Shown here piece by piece: positions 56,989 to 64,000 of a stretch of DNA of 64,000 nt (its first letter is position 1; the number at the start of each line of letters is the position of its first letter). Source of the DNA: Stenotrophomonas nitritireducens. GTDB lineage: Bacteria; Pseudomonadota; Gammaproteobacteria; Xanthomonadales; Xanthomonadaceae. Position numbers and translations under genes: made by a program. Below the pieces are notes generated by a model. That model was given only the letters and a program-made list of their open reading frames with translations. It was not told the origin of the DNA and did not search any database. The stretch spans positions 4,206,501-4,270,500 of the forward strand of contig NZ_CP016756.1 in the NCBI RefSeq assembly GCF_001700965.1. The letters are read 5' to 3'.

Positions 56989-57963
56989 TCAGCGCAGCAG
57001 GCGGTCCGCGTCGAGCAGGATCATCGGTTGCTGGCCGACGCGGGCGATGCCGCGGAACAGCTCGTTTGAAATCTGGCAGATGCGTGCGGTGTCCGGTGGC
57101 TCGATCTGCGAGTCGTTGAGGTTGGCCACGTCTTCTACCGCTGATACGCGCAGGCCCAGGGTTTCGCCGTTTTCTTCCAGCACGACGATCCGGGTCTGCG
57201 CGTCCTCCGGGGCGCTGTGCACCTCCAGATGTCGGCACAGGTCCATCACCGGCACCACCTGGCCGCGCAGGTTCATGATGCCCAGCATCGCCGGGCCGGT
57301 GCCGCGCAATGCCAGCAAGGGCACCGGCAGCACCACTTCCTGCACCTTCAGCAGTTCCAGCGCATAGGTCTGCTGGCCGCAGCGCAGGCGCAGCCAGCGC
57401 GAACTGCGCTCGGCGGCGCGGCGGTGCTGCGGGCTGCTGGCCGGGCGCTGCGCCTGTGCCTGCAGTTCCTGCCAGGTGCTGGGGCGCGCGTCTGCGGCCG
57501 GCGTGTCCAGGGCGCGTACGTTGGGTGTGCTGCGCGGCGGCGCAGGCGGTGGCGCTGGCAGGCCGGCGGCGGTCGCAAACGCGGCCTGCAGGCTGGCGCT
57601 GTCGCTGTGGGCAAGCTTGCGGCTTTCAGCCGGGCCGGTTTCGTAGATGACTTCGTCCGGCAGGTCGTCCCAGGTGGGCGCGCGGCTGGCGTTGGCAGCA
57701 TTGGTGGCGGCCATTGCATCGTCGAATGCAGCCTGCAGGGCGGCACTGTCTCCGGGCATGCTGGGTGGCGGCTGCGGTGCCGCAGCGGCCTTGGCTTGCG
57801 CTTCGGCCAGGGCAGCTTCGAACACCGCTTCCAGCTCGGCGCTGTCACCGGGTGCTGCAGCTGCTGAGGGTTTCGCGGCCACGGCAGGTGCGACGGCCAC
57901 AGGGTCTGGCACCGCTTCGAGCAGCAGTTCGCCCAGATAGTCGTCCAGTACGTCGTTGCTCAT
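56989..57963 (-). CDS. parP: CheW-like array-positioning protein (ParP-like)
   Basis: 324 aa. The C-terminal third (about 205-320) is a CheW-type domain (RWLRLRCGQQTYALELLKVQ, then GIMNLRGQVVPVMDL). The N-terminal two thirds are Ala/Pro-rich with three copies of a short motif, DSAELEAVF, DSAALQAAF and DSASLQAAF, at residues 40-48, 72-80 and 121-129. CheW-like proteins with such extensions, encoded after a ParA-like gene, are ParP: in Vibrio they tether CheA arrays to the pole through ParC. ATG at 57963 overlaps the parC stop (ATGA). Confidence 0.85.
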   Translation of the reverse strand: MSNDVLDDYLGELLLEAVPDPVAVAPAVAAKPSAAAAPGDSAELEAVFEAALAEAQAKAAAAPQPPPSMPGDSAALQAAFDDAMAATNAANASRAPTWDDLPDEVIYETGPAESRKLAHSDSASLQAAFATAAGLPAPPPAPPRSTPNVRALDTPAADARPSTWQELQAQAQRPASSPQHRRAAERSSRWLRLRCGQQTYALELLKVQEVVLPVPLLALRGTGPAMLGIMNLRGQVVPVMDLCRHLEVHSAPEDAQTRIVVLEENGETLGLRVSAVEDVANLNDSQIEPPDTARICQISNELFRGIARVGQQPMILLDADRLLR

Positions 57964-58742
57964 GCGGCGCGCTCCAGCTGCGCGGCCTCGTTGAGCAGCA
58001 GCCATTCCAGCGCGCGACGGTAGGCGGCCATGCCACGCCCGGGGTAATCATCGCCAAGCAGCGGTACGGTCAAGGCGGTGGGATTGCAGATGCGGGTGTC
58101 GATTGGAATCGCATCTTCCCAGACGCGCTCCCCGTGCCGGTCCTGCATCAGCTTGAGGGTTTCGTTGCCGGCGCGGGTGCGGCGGTCGAACAGGGTCGGC
58201 AGCACCGAGATCGGCAGGGCGCGCTTGCGCGAGCGCTCCACCATCTCGCCGGTGCGGACCATGCCGTCCAGGCCGTGCAGGGCCAGTGGCTCGGCCTGGG
58301 TTGGAATGATCAGGCGATCGGCTGCCGCCAATGCATTGATCATCAGCAGGCCCAGCGTCGGCGCGCAGTCGAGCAGGATGTAGTCGTGTTGTTCGCCGTG
58401 TCGCTGCAGCGCCTGCTGCAGGGCCAGGCCCAGGCCCGGCTGGTTGGCGCTGCGCCTTTCCAGCGTGGCCAGCGAGGCCTGCGCGCAGAGATAGTCCAGG
58501 CCGGGGATGTCGCTGTGCCGGGCCAGTGCGCTGATTTCATGCGGTGGTGCGGCGAACAGCTCCTGCACGCCCTGCGGCACCGGCTCGATGGGCACGCCGA
58601 AGGCGCGGGTCAAGGAGGAATGGGGGTCCAGGTCGATCAGCAGCACCTTGTGGCCGCGCGCGGCCAGGCCGCGCCCCAGCGACAGGGTGGTGGTGGTTTT
58701 GCCGACGCCGCCTTTTTGGTTGGCAATGGCCCAGATGCGCAT
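57960..58742 (-). CDS. parC: ParA-like ATPase for polar chemotaxis array placement
   Basis: 260 aa MinD/ParA-type ATPase with a deviant Walker A (ANQKGGVGKTTTTLSL), LIDLDPHSS as the A' box and ILLDCAPTLGLLMINAL as Walker B. In motCD-parC-parP clusters of gammaproteobacteria these proteins recruit chemosensory arrays to the flagellated pole and help segregate them. Start overlaps the motD stop by 1 nt (TGATG). The name is the chemotaxis ParC, not topoisomerase IV. Confidence 0.92.
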   Translation of the reverse strand: MRIWAIANQKGGVGKTTTTLSLGRGLAARGHKVLLIDLDPHSSLTRAFGVPIEPVPQGVQELFAAPPHEISALARHSDIPGLDYLCAQASLATLERRSANQPGLGLALQQALQRHGEQHDYILLDCAPTLGLLMINALAAADRLIIPTQAEPLALHGLDGMVRTGEMVERSRKRALPISVLPTLFDRRTRAGNETLKLMQDRHGERVWEDAIPIDTRICNPTALTVPLLGDDYPGRGMAAYRRALEWLLLNEAAQLERAA

Positions 58743-59689
58743 CAGTGGACTCCTTCAATGACCGCCGGTACTGCGCTGCGGACGGCCGCTGCGGCGGGTG
58801 CGCCGCCACTGTCGTCACCGCCGCTGGTACTGGCTGTTGTGTTGCCGGCGGCAGGCAGATCGGCTGCTGCTGCCGAATCGGCGAGGATGATCACCATCAC
58901 CCGCCGGTTGCGGTTGCGCCCTTCGGGCGCGTCGTTGCTGTCGCGGGGGCGGAACTGGCCGTAGCCGACCATGGCCAGCCGTTGCGGCTGCACGCCGTGG
59001 TCGGCGAACAGGTGCACCACGCTGGCCGCGCGTGCCGCCGACAGTTCCCAATTGGACGGGAACTGCGCGGTCGCGATCGGCAGGTTGTCGGTATGGCCTT
59101 CCACGCGGACGCCGTTGGGGGCATCGAGCAGAACATCGGCCAGTGTGCCCAGGGTCGTGCGGGCGCTCGCATCCAGTGCCGCCGAGCCGGTGCCGAACAG
59201 GATGTCGCTGTTGATCTCGACCTCGATCCACAACTCGGTGCGGCGCACGCTGATGACGCCCTGCTTGACCAGCGGTGCCAAGGATTTGCTGAGCCGGTCG
59301 GCGATCTGGTTGAGCTGGCGCTCGGCGCGCTGCAGCTGGTCCTGGTTGTGCGCCGAGACCGGCATGCGCATATGCGAGGCCATCGATGGCAGCTGGGTGG
59401 GGTCTGCGAGCGCGCCGCCGGTCATGCTGGGCGCGCGGATCACCGAAGGCGAATCGAAGCCGCCACCCTGCACCTGCTGGTTGCCGACCTGGACCTGGCT
59501 GATGGTGCGCGGAGCGCCACCGAAGGCAGTGGTCAGGGCATCGGCCATCACCCGGTACTTGCCTTCGTTCAAGGACGAAATGGCGTACATCACCACGAAA
59601 AACGCAAGCAGCAGCGTCATCAGGTCGGCATAGGGAATGGCCCATGCTTCGTGGTTGGCGTGCTCTTCGTGGTGCCTGCGACGGGCCAT
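58742..59689 (-). CDS. motD: flagellar motor stator protein, MotB type
   Basis: 315 aa. Short cytoplasmic N-terminus, one membrane helix with the proton-accepting Asp in AWAIPYADLMTLLLAFFVVM, a periplasmic plug/linker region, and a C-terminal OmpA-like peptidoglycan-binding domain (VRVEGHTDNLPI, then NWELSAARAASVVHLF, LAMVGYGQFRPRDSNDAPEG). With MotC it forms a stator unit. MotCD-type stators drive swarming in Pseudomonas. A gap of 3 nt separates it from motC, and parC follows with 1-nt overlap. Confidence 0.96.
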   Translation of the reverse strand: MARRRHHEEHANHEAWAIPYADLMTLLLAFFVVMYAISSLNEGKYRVMADALTTAFGGAPRTISQVQVGNQQVQGGGFDSPSVIRAPSMTGGALADPTQLPSMASHMRMPVSAHNQDQLQRAERQLNQIADRLSKSLAPLVKQGVISVRRTELWIEVEINSDILFGTGSAALDASARTTLGTLADVLLDAPNGVRVEGHTDNLPIATAQFPSNWELSAARAASVVHLFADHGVQPQRLAMVGYGQFRPRDSNDAPEGRNRNRRVMVIILADSAAAADLPAAGNTTASTSGGDDSGGAPAAAAVRSAVPAVIEGVH

Positions 59690-59692
59690 GGT

Positions 59693-60433
59693 TCAGTTCA
59701 CGAAGCCGGCCAGGCTGTTTTCGATATTGCGCGGGTTCTCGCCCTGGGCAATGGCGATCAGGCCTTCGATGATCATTTCGCGTTCGCGGCAGCTGCTGGC
59801 AATCACGCCCTTGAGCTTGGCCGACACCGGCAGGAACAGCAGGTTGGCCGAGGCGATGCCGTAGATGGTGGCGGTGAATGCGGCAGCGATGCCGTGGCCG
59901 AGCTTGCTCGGATCGGCGAGGTTCTTCATCACCGCGATCAGGCCGAGCACGGCGCCGATGATGCCCAGGGTAGGGGCGTAGATGCCCATGCCTTCGAACA
60001 CCTTGGTGGCGGCCAGATCCTGTTGTTCCTGGCTGCCCAGTTCGATTTCGAGCATGTGCCGGATGGTGTCCGGCTCAACGCCGTCAACCACCAGTTGCAG
60101 GCCCTTGCGGATGAACGGGTCGTCCTGCAGCTCAACCTGCGGCTCCAGGCCAAGCAGGCCCTGGCGGCGGGCGATGTTGCTCCAGTCCACGATCTGCTGC
60201 ACCAGCGCGCGGGGGTCGCTGGCCGGCGGGCGGATCACCCAGCGCACGATCTTGAAGGCGTGTTTGAACACCGCCGGCGAGGTGTGCAGCAGGATGGCCG
60301 CCAGGGTGCCGATGATCACAATCACGAACGCAGCCGGTGACCACAGCGAGGACAGGCCGGCGCCTTTGAGGATGCTGCCACCCACCAGCGAGGCGAGGGC
60401 GAGGAAAAGTCCAATGATGCTGAGTCGGTCCAT
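59693..60433 (-). CDS. motC: flagellar motor stator protein, MotA type
   Basis: 246 aa with four membrane helices: two near the N-terminus (SIIGLFLALASLVGGSIL and AAFVIVIIGTLAAILL) and two after about 150 (YAPTLGIIGAVLGLIAVM and ATIYGIASANLLFLPVSA). The large cytoplasmic loop between holds the charged residues that touch FliG. It is the first gene of motC-motD-parC-parP. A sigma-28-type site stands only 8 nt upstream of the start codon, so the mRNA could be leaderless, and no Shine-Dalgarno site is visible. Confidence 0.96.
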   Translation of the reverse strand: MDRLSIIGLFLALASLVGGSILKGAGLSSLWSPAAFVIVIIGTLAAILLHTSPAVFKHAFKIVRWVIRPPASDPRALVQQIVDWSNIARRQGLLGLEPQVELQDDPFIRKGLQLVVDGVEPDTIRHMLEIELGSQEQQDLAATKVFEGMGIYAPTLGIIGAVLGLIAVMKNLADPSKLGHGIAAAFTATIYGIASANLLFLPVSAKLKGVIASSCREREMIIEGLIAIAQGENPRNIENSLAGFVN

Positions 60434-60440
60434 GGTGCGT

Positions 60441-60467
60441 ATATCGGCCTGGTTGGAGCGGTCTTGA
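60441..60467 (-). promoter_or_regulatory. sigma-28-type promoter directly before motC
   Basis: Minus strand TCAAGACC-N11-GCCGATAT, ending 7 nt before the motC ATG. The -10 matches seven of eight positions. Confidence 0.55.
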
Positions 60468-60690
60468 ATCGGGGGCTTTGCTTGAGCCCCTCTCCCGCAC
60501 GCGGGAGAGGGGTTGGGGTGAGGGCGGTGTTGGAGCAGTCTTGAATCGGCGAGGCTTTGCTTAAGCCCCTCTCCTGCGGCAGCGGGAGAGGGGTTGGGGT
60601 GAGGGCAGCTTCAAGCTTTAGAAACTAAAAGCGCCCCTCACCCGCCCCGTCTTCGCGGGGCGCCCTCTCCCGCAGGCGGGAGAGGGGACA
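60453..60690. repeat. CTCTCCCGC-GCGGGAGAGGGG repeats between cheA and motC
   Basis: A 77-bp unit is repeated in tandem (60453-60529 and 60530-60609), each with a GCCCCTCTCCCGC palindrome and GTTGGGGTGAGGGC. An inverted copy follows at 60631-60690 (GCCCCTCACCCGCCCC, then CTCTCCCGCAGGCGGGAGAG). It is the same class as at 14.2 kb. The first copy overlaps the motC promoter -35. Confidence 0.8.
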
Positions 60691-60757
60691 GTCGGGATCG
60701 TGGCCCCAGTTGGATTGCGAGATTGCAGGGGTTGCGGACGGCTTGCGTCTGCATCGC

Positions 60758-62626
60758 TCACCCTTGCCCCCCGCGCAGCCCATCCACGTCCAGGATCAAG
60801 GCCATGCGGCCGTCACCGATCAGGGTGGCGCCGGCATAGCCGTTGAGTCCGCGCAGCGCGCGTGGCAGCGGTTTGATCACCACTTCCTCGCGGCCACGTA
60901 CCTGGTCCACCACCAGCCCGAAACGGGCCTCGCCCATCTGCAGCACGACGATGGTGAGCAGCGTCGAAGGTGCCGGGCTGACCCCCAGCCACTGGCGCAG
61001 GTCCAGCAATGCCAGGGTGTGGGATTTGCGGTCCAGCACGGCGCGGCCGTCGAACCAGCCCAATGAGGTGGCCGGCGCATGCAGCACTTCCATTACCCGG
61101 GCCAGCGGCAGGGCGTAGACATCCTCGCCGGCCTGCACCAGCAGGGTGGGCAGGATCGCCAGGGTCAGCGGCACGCGGATCAGGAAGCGACTGCCACGGC
61201 CCAGTTCCGATTGGATCTGGATCTGGCCGCTGAGTTCGCGGATGCGTGACTGCACCACGTCCATGCCGACGCCACGGCCGGAGATGTCGGTGACTTCCTG
61301 CTTGGTCGAAAAACCGGGCAGGAACACCAGGTGCAGGCATTCTTCGCTGGTCAGGCGGGCGGCGGCTTCGGGATCGATCAGGCCCTTGTCGCGGGCCTTG
61401 GCGCGCAGGCGCTCCGGATCGATGCCGGCGCCATCGTCCTGTACTTCGATACTGACGTAGTCGCCTTCCTGCTGTGCGGACAGGCGCACCCGGCCCATCC
61501 GGGGCTTGCCCTGTGCTTCGCGCAGCTCAGGCGATTCCACGCCATGGTCGATGGCATTGCGCACCAGGTGCACCAGCGGGTCGGCCAGCGCTTCGACCAG
61601 GTTGCGGTCCAGCTCGGTATCGGCGCCGATCAATTCCAGGTCGACCTCTTTCTGCAGCGAGCGGGCGACATCGCGGGCGACCTTCGGAAAGCGCGAGAAC
61701 ACCTTGCCGACCGGTTGCATGCGGGTACGCATGACCGCCGACTGCAGGCGTGCGGTGGCGATATCCAGGGTGGACACAGCGCGGTCCAGTTCCTCGTCCT
61801 TCAGGCGGGTGCGCAGGGTCTTTAGCCGATTGCGCGCCAGCACCAGCTCGCCGATCAGGTTGACGATGGCGTCCAGGCGTTTGGTGTCGACGCGTACGGT
61901 GTGCTCGGGCTCGGCGGCTTTGGCAGCTGCTGGTTTGGCGGCCGCCGCAGCAGGGCGAGCCGGGACAGCAGCGCGCGGTGGCGCTGCTATCGGCGCGGGC
62001 GCGGGGGTTACAGCAGGCGCGGCCTGCAAGGCGACGGCGCCAGGTGCGGCACCGCCGTGAAGCTTGTCGAGCAGTGCTTCAAATTCGTCTTCGTCGATCA
62101 GCCCGTCGTCGGCCTTGGCCGTGATGGGCTGGGCGCCGGGCGTGCCGCTGCCATGCAGTTCATTGAGCAACGCTTCGAATTCGTCTTCGCTGATCAGCTC
62201 GCTGTCGCTGGCTGCGGCGGCAACCGGGGCGGCTGCCACCACCGGCGCGTTGCCGACATCGAACTGTGCGATCAGCGCGGCCGGTGCATGCTCCGGATCG
62301 GTGCCGGAGGACACCGCATCGAGCATGGCCTGCAGCCAGTCCAGCGATTGCTGGGCGGCATCGAAATGATGCGCCAGCAGTTCGGCCTTGCCGGCGCGGG
62401 CCATGCCCAGGGTTTCCTCGGCGGCGTGGCACAGCTCCACCATCGGATGGATCGCCAGAAAACCGGCGCCACCTTTGAGTGTGTGGAAGCCGCGGAACAC
62501 GGCGTTGAGCTGCTCGCTATCGTGGGGCGCCTGTTCCAGCGTCACCAGCTGCTCGCCGAGGCGATCCAGGATCTCCTGCGCTTCGAGGATGAAGTCGGCG
62601 GCGATGTCGTCGGCAAAAGCACTCAT
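60758..62626 (-). CDS. cheA: chemotaxis histidine kinase CheA, flagellar system
   Basis: 622 aa. The Hpt domain has H48 (FRGFHTLKGGAGFLAIH). Two copies of a short acidic motif, LISEDEFEALLNELHG and LIDEDEFEALLDKLHG, lie at residues 144-159 and 176-191 in an otherwise Ala/Pro-rich linker. They resemble the LID motif by which polar CheA binds ParP. Then the dimerisation domain, the ATPase (HLVRNAIDHGVE, DDGAGIDPERL, GRGVGMDVVQSRI) and the CheW-like domain. It is clustered with cheZ, cheY and fliA upstream and motC-motD-parC-parP downstream, the layout of F6-type systems that steer flagella. Confidence 0.97.
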   Translation of the reverse strand: MSAFADDIAADFILEAQEILDRLGEQLVTLEQAPHDSEQLNAVFRGFHTLKGGAGFLAIHPMVELCHAAEETLGMARAGKAELLAHHFDAAQQSLDWLQAMLDAVSSGTDPEHAPAALIAQFDVGNAPVVAAAPVAAAASDSELISEDEFEALLNELHGSGTPGAQPITAKADDGLIDEDEFEALLDKLHGGAAPGAVALQAAPAVTPAPAPIAAPPRAAVPARPAAAAAKPAAAKAAEPEHTVRVDTKRLDAIVNLIGELVLARNRLKTLRTRLKDEELDRAVSTLDIATARLQSAVMRTRMQPVGKVFSRFPKVARDVARSLQKEVDLELIGADTELDRNLVEALADPLVHLVRNAIDHGVESPELREAQGKPRMGRVRLSAQQEGDYVSIEVQDDGAGIDPERLRAKARDKGLIDPEAAARLTSEECLHLVFLPGFSTKQEVTDISGRGVGMDVVQSRIRELSGQIQIQSELGRGSRFLIRVPLTLAILPTLLVQAGEDVYALPLARVMEVLHAPATSLGWFDGRAVLDRKSHTLALLDLRQWLGVSPAPSTLLTIVVLQMGEARFGLVVDQVRGREEVVIKPLPRALRGLNGYAGATLIGDGRMALILDVDGLRGGQG

Positions 62627-62629
62627 GGC

Positions 62630-63250
62630 TTACAGCCCCAGGTCCGAGAGCAGGTCGTCGGCATCGACCTGCGAGACGGCATGGCGGTCCAGACCGTTGA
62701 CGGCTGGGCCGGCCAAGCCCTGGTTGCGGGCGTCTTCTTCCGGGGGCGGCAGACCGAGCGCACCAAAACCTTCATGCACGCGGCGGACGATGCCGACCAC
62801 GCGACGGATGATCTGCCCGGTCAGGTCCTGGTAGCTCTGGGTCAGTGCTACCTCGGTGAGGTTGTGGCGGATGCGTTCGAGGATTTCGCCCTGATCGGCA
62901 TTGAGCCCGTCGGCACGCAGGCGTTCGGTCAGCGCACGGCATTCCTCGGCCAGGTCCAGGGTGCGGTGGGTGGCCTGCTCGGTCATTTCCACCACGTGGT
63001 CCAGGCGCGCGCAGGCGTCGTCCAGCTCGCCGGCTTCACTGGGCACGCTGGGCAGTTCGCCCAGTGCCTGGCCCAACTCGCGCGCAAGCCGGCCCAGGCC
63101 GGACATCATCGGCTGGGTGCGCAAGGCGGCCAGCGCGTCGATTTCCCGGCGCCAGCCGGGCTCGTCACCGCTTTCCAGTGCGGCAAGTGCGTCCTGCAGG
63201 CGTTGCACCAGGGCCGATTTGTCGTTCAGGGCTTCCCCGAGGCCGTCCAT
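62630..63250 (-). CDS. cheZ: CheY-P phosphatase
   Basis: 206 aa helical protein that dephosphorylates CheY-P. The long-hairpin family motif with the catalytic Gln is TQSYQDLTGQIIRRVVGIVR; the C-terminal tail DADDLLSDLGL is the CheY-docking helix. Start overlaps the cheY stop by 1 nt (TGATG); cheA follows after 3 nt. Confidence 0.96.
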   Translation of the reverse strand: MDGLGEALNDKSALVQRLQDALAALESGDEPGWRREIDALAALRTQPMMSGLGRLARELGQALGELPSVPSEAGELDDACARLDHVVEMTEQATHRTLDLAEECRALTERLRADGLNADQGEILERIRHNLTEVALTQSYQDLTGQIIRRVVGIVRRVHEGFGALGLPPPEEDARNQGLAGPAVNGLDRHAVSQVDADDLLSDLGL

Positions 63251-63642
63251 CAGGCGCTCGCTGCCAGGCGTTCGAAAATCTTGCCGAGCTTTTCTTCCAG
63301 CGTCTGTGCGGTGAACGGTTTGATGATGTAGCCGTTCACGCCGCTCTGTGCGGCCTCGATGATCTGCTCGCGCTTGGCTTCAGCGGTGACCATCAATACC
63401 GGCAGGGTCTTGAGCTTGGCGTCGTTGCGGATCGCCTTGAGCAGCTCGATGCCGGTCATCACCGGCATGTTCCAGTCGGTGACCACGAAATCGAAGGACT
63501 GGCTCTGCAGCAGCGACAGCGCGGCATGCCCGTCCTCGGCTTCGGCGGTATTGGTGAAGCCCAGGTCGCCGAGCAGGTTCTTGACGATGCGACGCATCGT
63601 CGAGAAGTCGTCAACGATCAGGATGCGCATGTTCTTGTTCAA
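63250..63642 (-). CDS. cheY: chemotaxis response regulator, motor-binding type
   Basis: 130 aa. D11, D12, phospho-acceptor D56 ([13 protein letters not shown]), T88 (VLMVTAEAK), Y107 and K110 (NGYIIKPF) make the full CheY active-site and switch set. The Trp after the Asp is the E. coli-like form, so it should bind FliM. A TTG start at 63642 is preferred because AGAGGAAAG lies at a proper distance; ATG at 63630 would be 12 nt further. First gene after fliA, 13 nt away. Confidence 0.96.
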   Translation of the reverse strand: MNKNMRILIVDDFSTMRRIVKNLLGDLGFTNTAEAEDGHAALSLLQSQSFDFVVTDWNMPVMTGIELLKAIRNDAKLKTLPVLMVTAEAKREQIIEAAQSGVNGYIIKPFTAQTLEEKLGKIFERLAASA

Positions 63643-63655
63643 AAGACTTTCCTCT

Positions 63656-64000
63656 TCATGGTTCCTCGAGGCCGGCGTCGGCCGCCTCGAAAATCTTCAG
63701 CCGCCCGCGCAGGCGCAGCATGGCTTGGCCGTGGATCTGACAGACGCGGGATTCGCTTACGCCCAATACCGCGCCGATTTCCTTCAGGTTCAATTCCTGC
63801 TCGTAGTACAGCGACAGCACCAGCTGTTCGCGCTCGGGCAGCTGGCCGATGGCCTTGCCCAGCTCGGCACCGAACTGGCTGCGCTCCAACACCTGCTGCG
63901 GATTGGGGCCGCCTGTGGTCGGGGTATCCAGTTCGCCCTGGTCTTCGATGCGCGACTCCAGGCTCAGCACCTGGCCGCGCGAGGCGTCTTCGACCAGCCG
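63656..64000 (-). CDS. fliA: RNA polymerase sigma factor FliA (sigma-28), 5' end outside window
   Basis: The last 114 codons are present. Region 4 is clear: [20 protein letters not shown], then [20 protein letters not shown], the helix-turn-helix that reads the -35 element. Upstream codons to the window edge read [20 protein letters not shown], typical of the region 3-4 linker. FliA directs late flagellar and chemotaxis promoters, and several matching promoters lie in this window. It is followed by cheY and cheZ with short gaps, in one transcript. Confidence 0.95.
   Translation of the reverse strand, partial: RLVEDASRGQVLSLESRIEDQGELDTPTTGGPNPQQVLERSQFGAELGKAIGQLPEREQLVLSLYYEQELNLKEIGAVLGVSESRVCQIHGQAMLRLRGRLKIFEAADAGLEEP

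Overview
The window looks like a Stenotrophomonas chromosome (Xanthomonadaceae, Gammaproteobacteria). The DNA is GC-rich. The protein families and gene order match that group. The spacers carry palindromic GTAG-flanked repeats of the SMAG type known from S. maltophilia, together with a second REP-like family (GTGGGAGCGGCGTAAGCCGCG). No tRNA, rRNA, CRISPR array or intact insertion sequence was seen.

Region 1 (1-9.9 kb) holds the 3'-truncated end of an FNR-type regulator, divergent hisS, and a complete, tightly overlapping histidine operon: a TrpR-like regulator, then hisG, hisD, hisC, hisB, hisH, hisA, hisF and hisIE. A 24-bp near-perfect palindrome overlaps the probable operon promoter and is the obvious operator candidate. 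Region 2 (9.9-21.4 kb) holds a secreted metallophosphoesterase, a repeat array, a fadD/rpfB-like acyl-CoA ligase, a small lipoprotein, acnA, a VapBC toxin-antitoxin pair and acnB. Acyl-CoA ligase and aconitase genes belong to the rpf (DSF) neighbourhood in xanthomonads, but rpfF, rpfC and rpfG are absent from the window.

Region 3 (21.4-32.6 kb) is a type I secretion and biofilm-adhesin locus: an HlyD adaptor and an ABC exporter on the minus strand, divergent from a 1565-residue BapA-like adhesin. Next to it lies a chimeric ORF that joins the C-terminal part of a second adhesin to the middle of a TolC-like channel. This is a deletion scar, so the locus has no intact outer-membrane component of its own.

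Region 4 (32.6-64 kb, mostly minus strand) is a large chemotaxis and motility island. From the right it reads fliA, cheY, cheZ, cheA, motC, motD, parC, parP (polar array placement), then STAS-cheY-cheA, five chemoreceptor genes, cheW, a YcgR-type PilZ flagellar brake, cheR, cheD and cheB. Eight sites with a GCCGATAA-like -10 and an exact 11-bp spacer to a TAAAG or TCAAG-like -35 stand before these units, suggesting a FliA (sigma-28) regulon. A plus-strand cassette of a methyltransferase, an acyltransferase-like protein and a berberine-bridge-type flavoenzyme (42.4-45.7 kb) interrupts the island. Its function is unknown and it is the best candidate here for an undescribed pathway.
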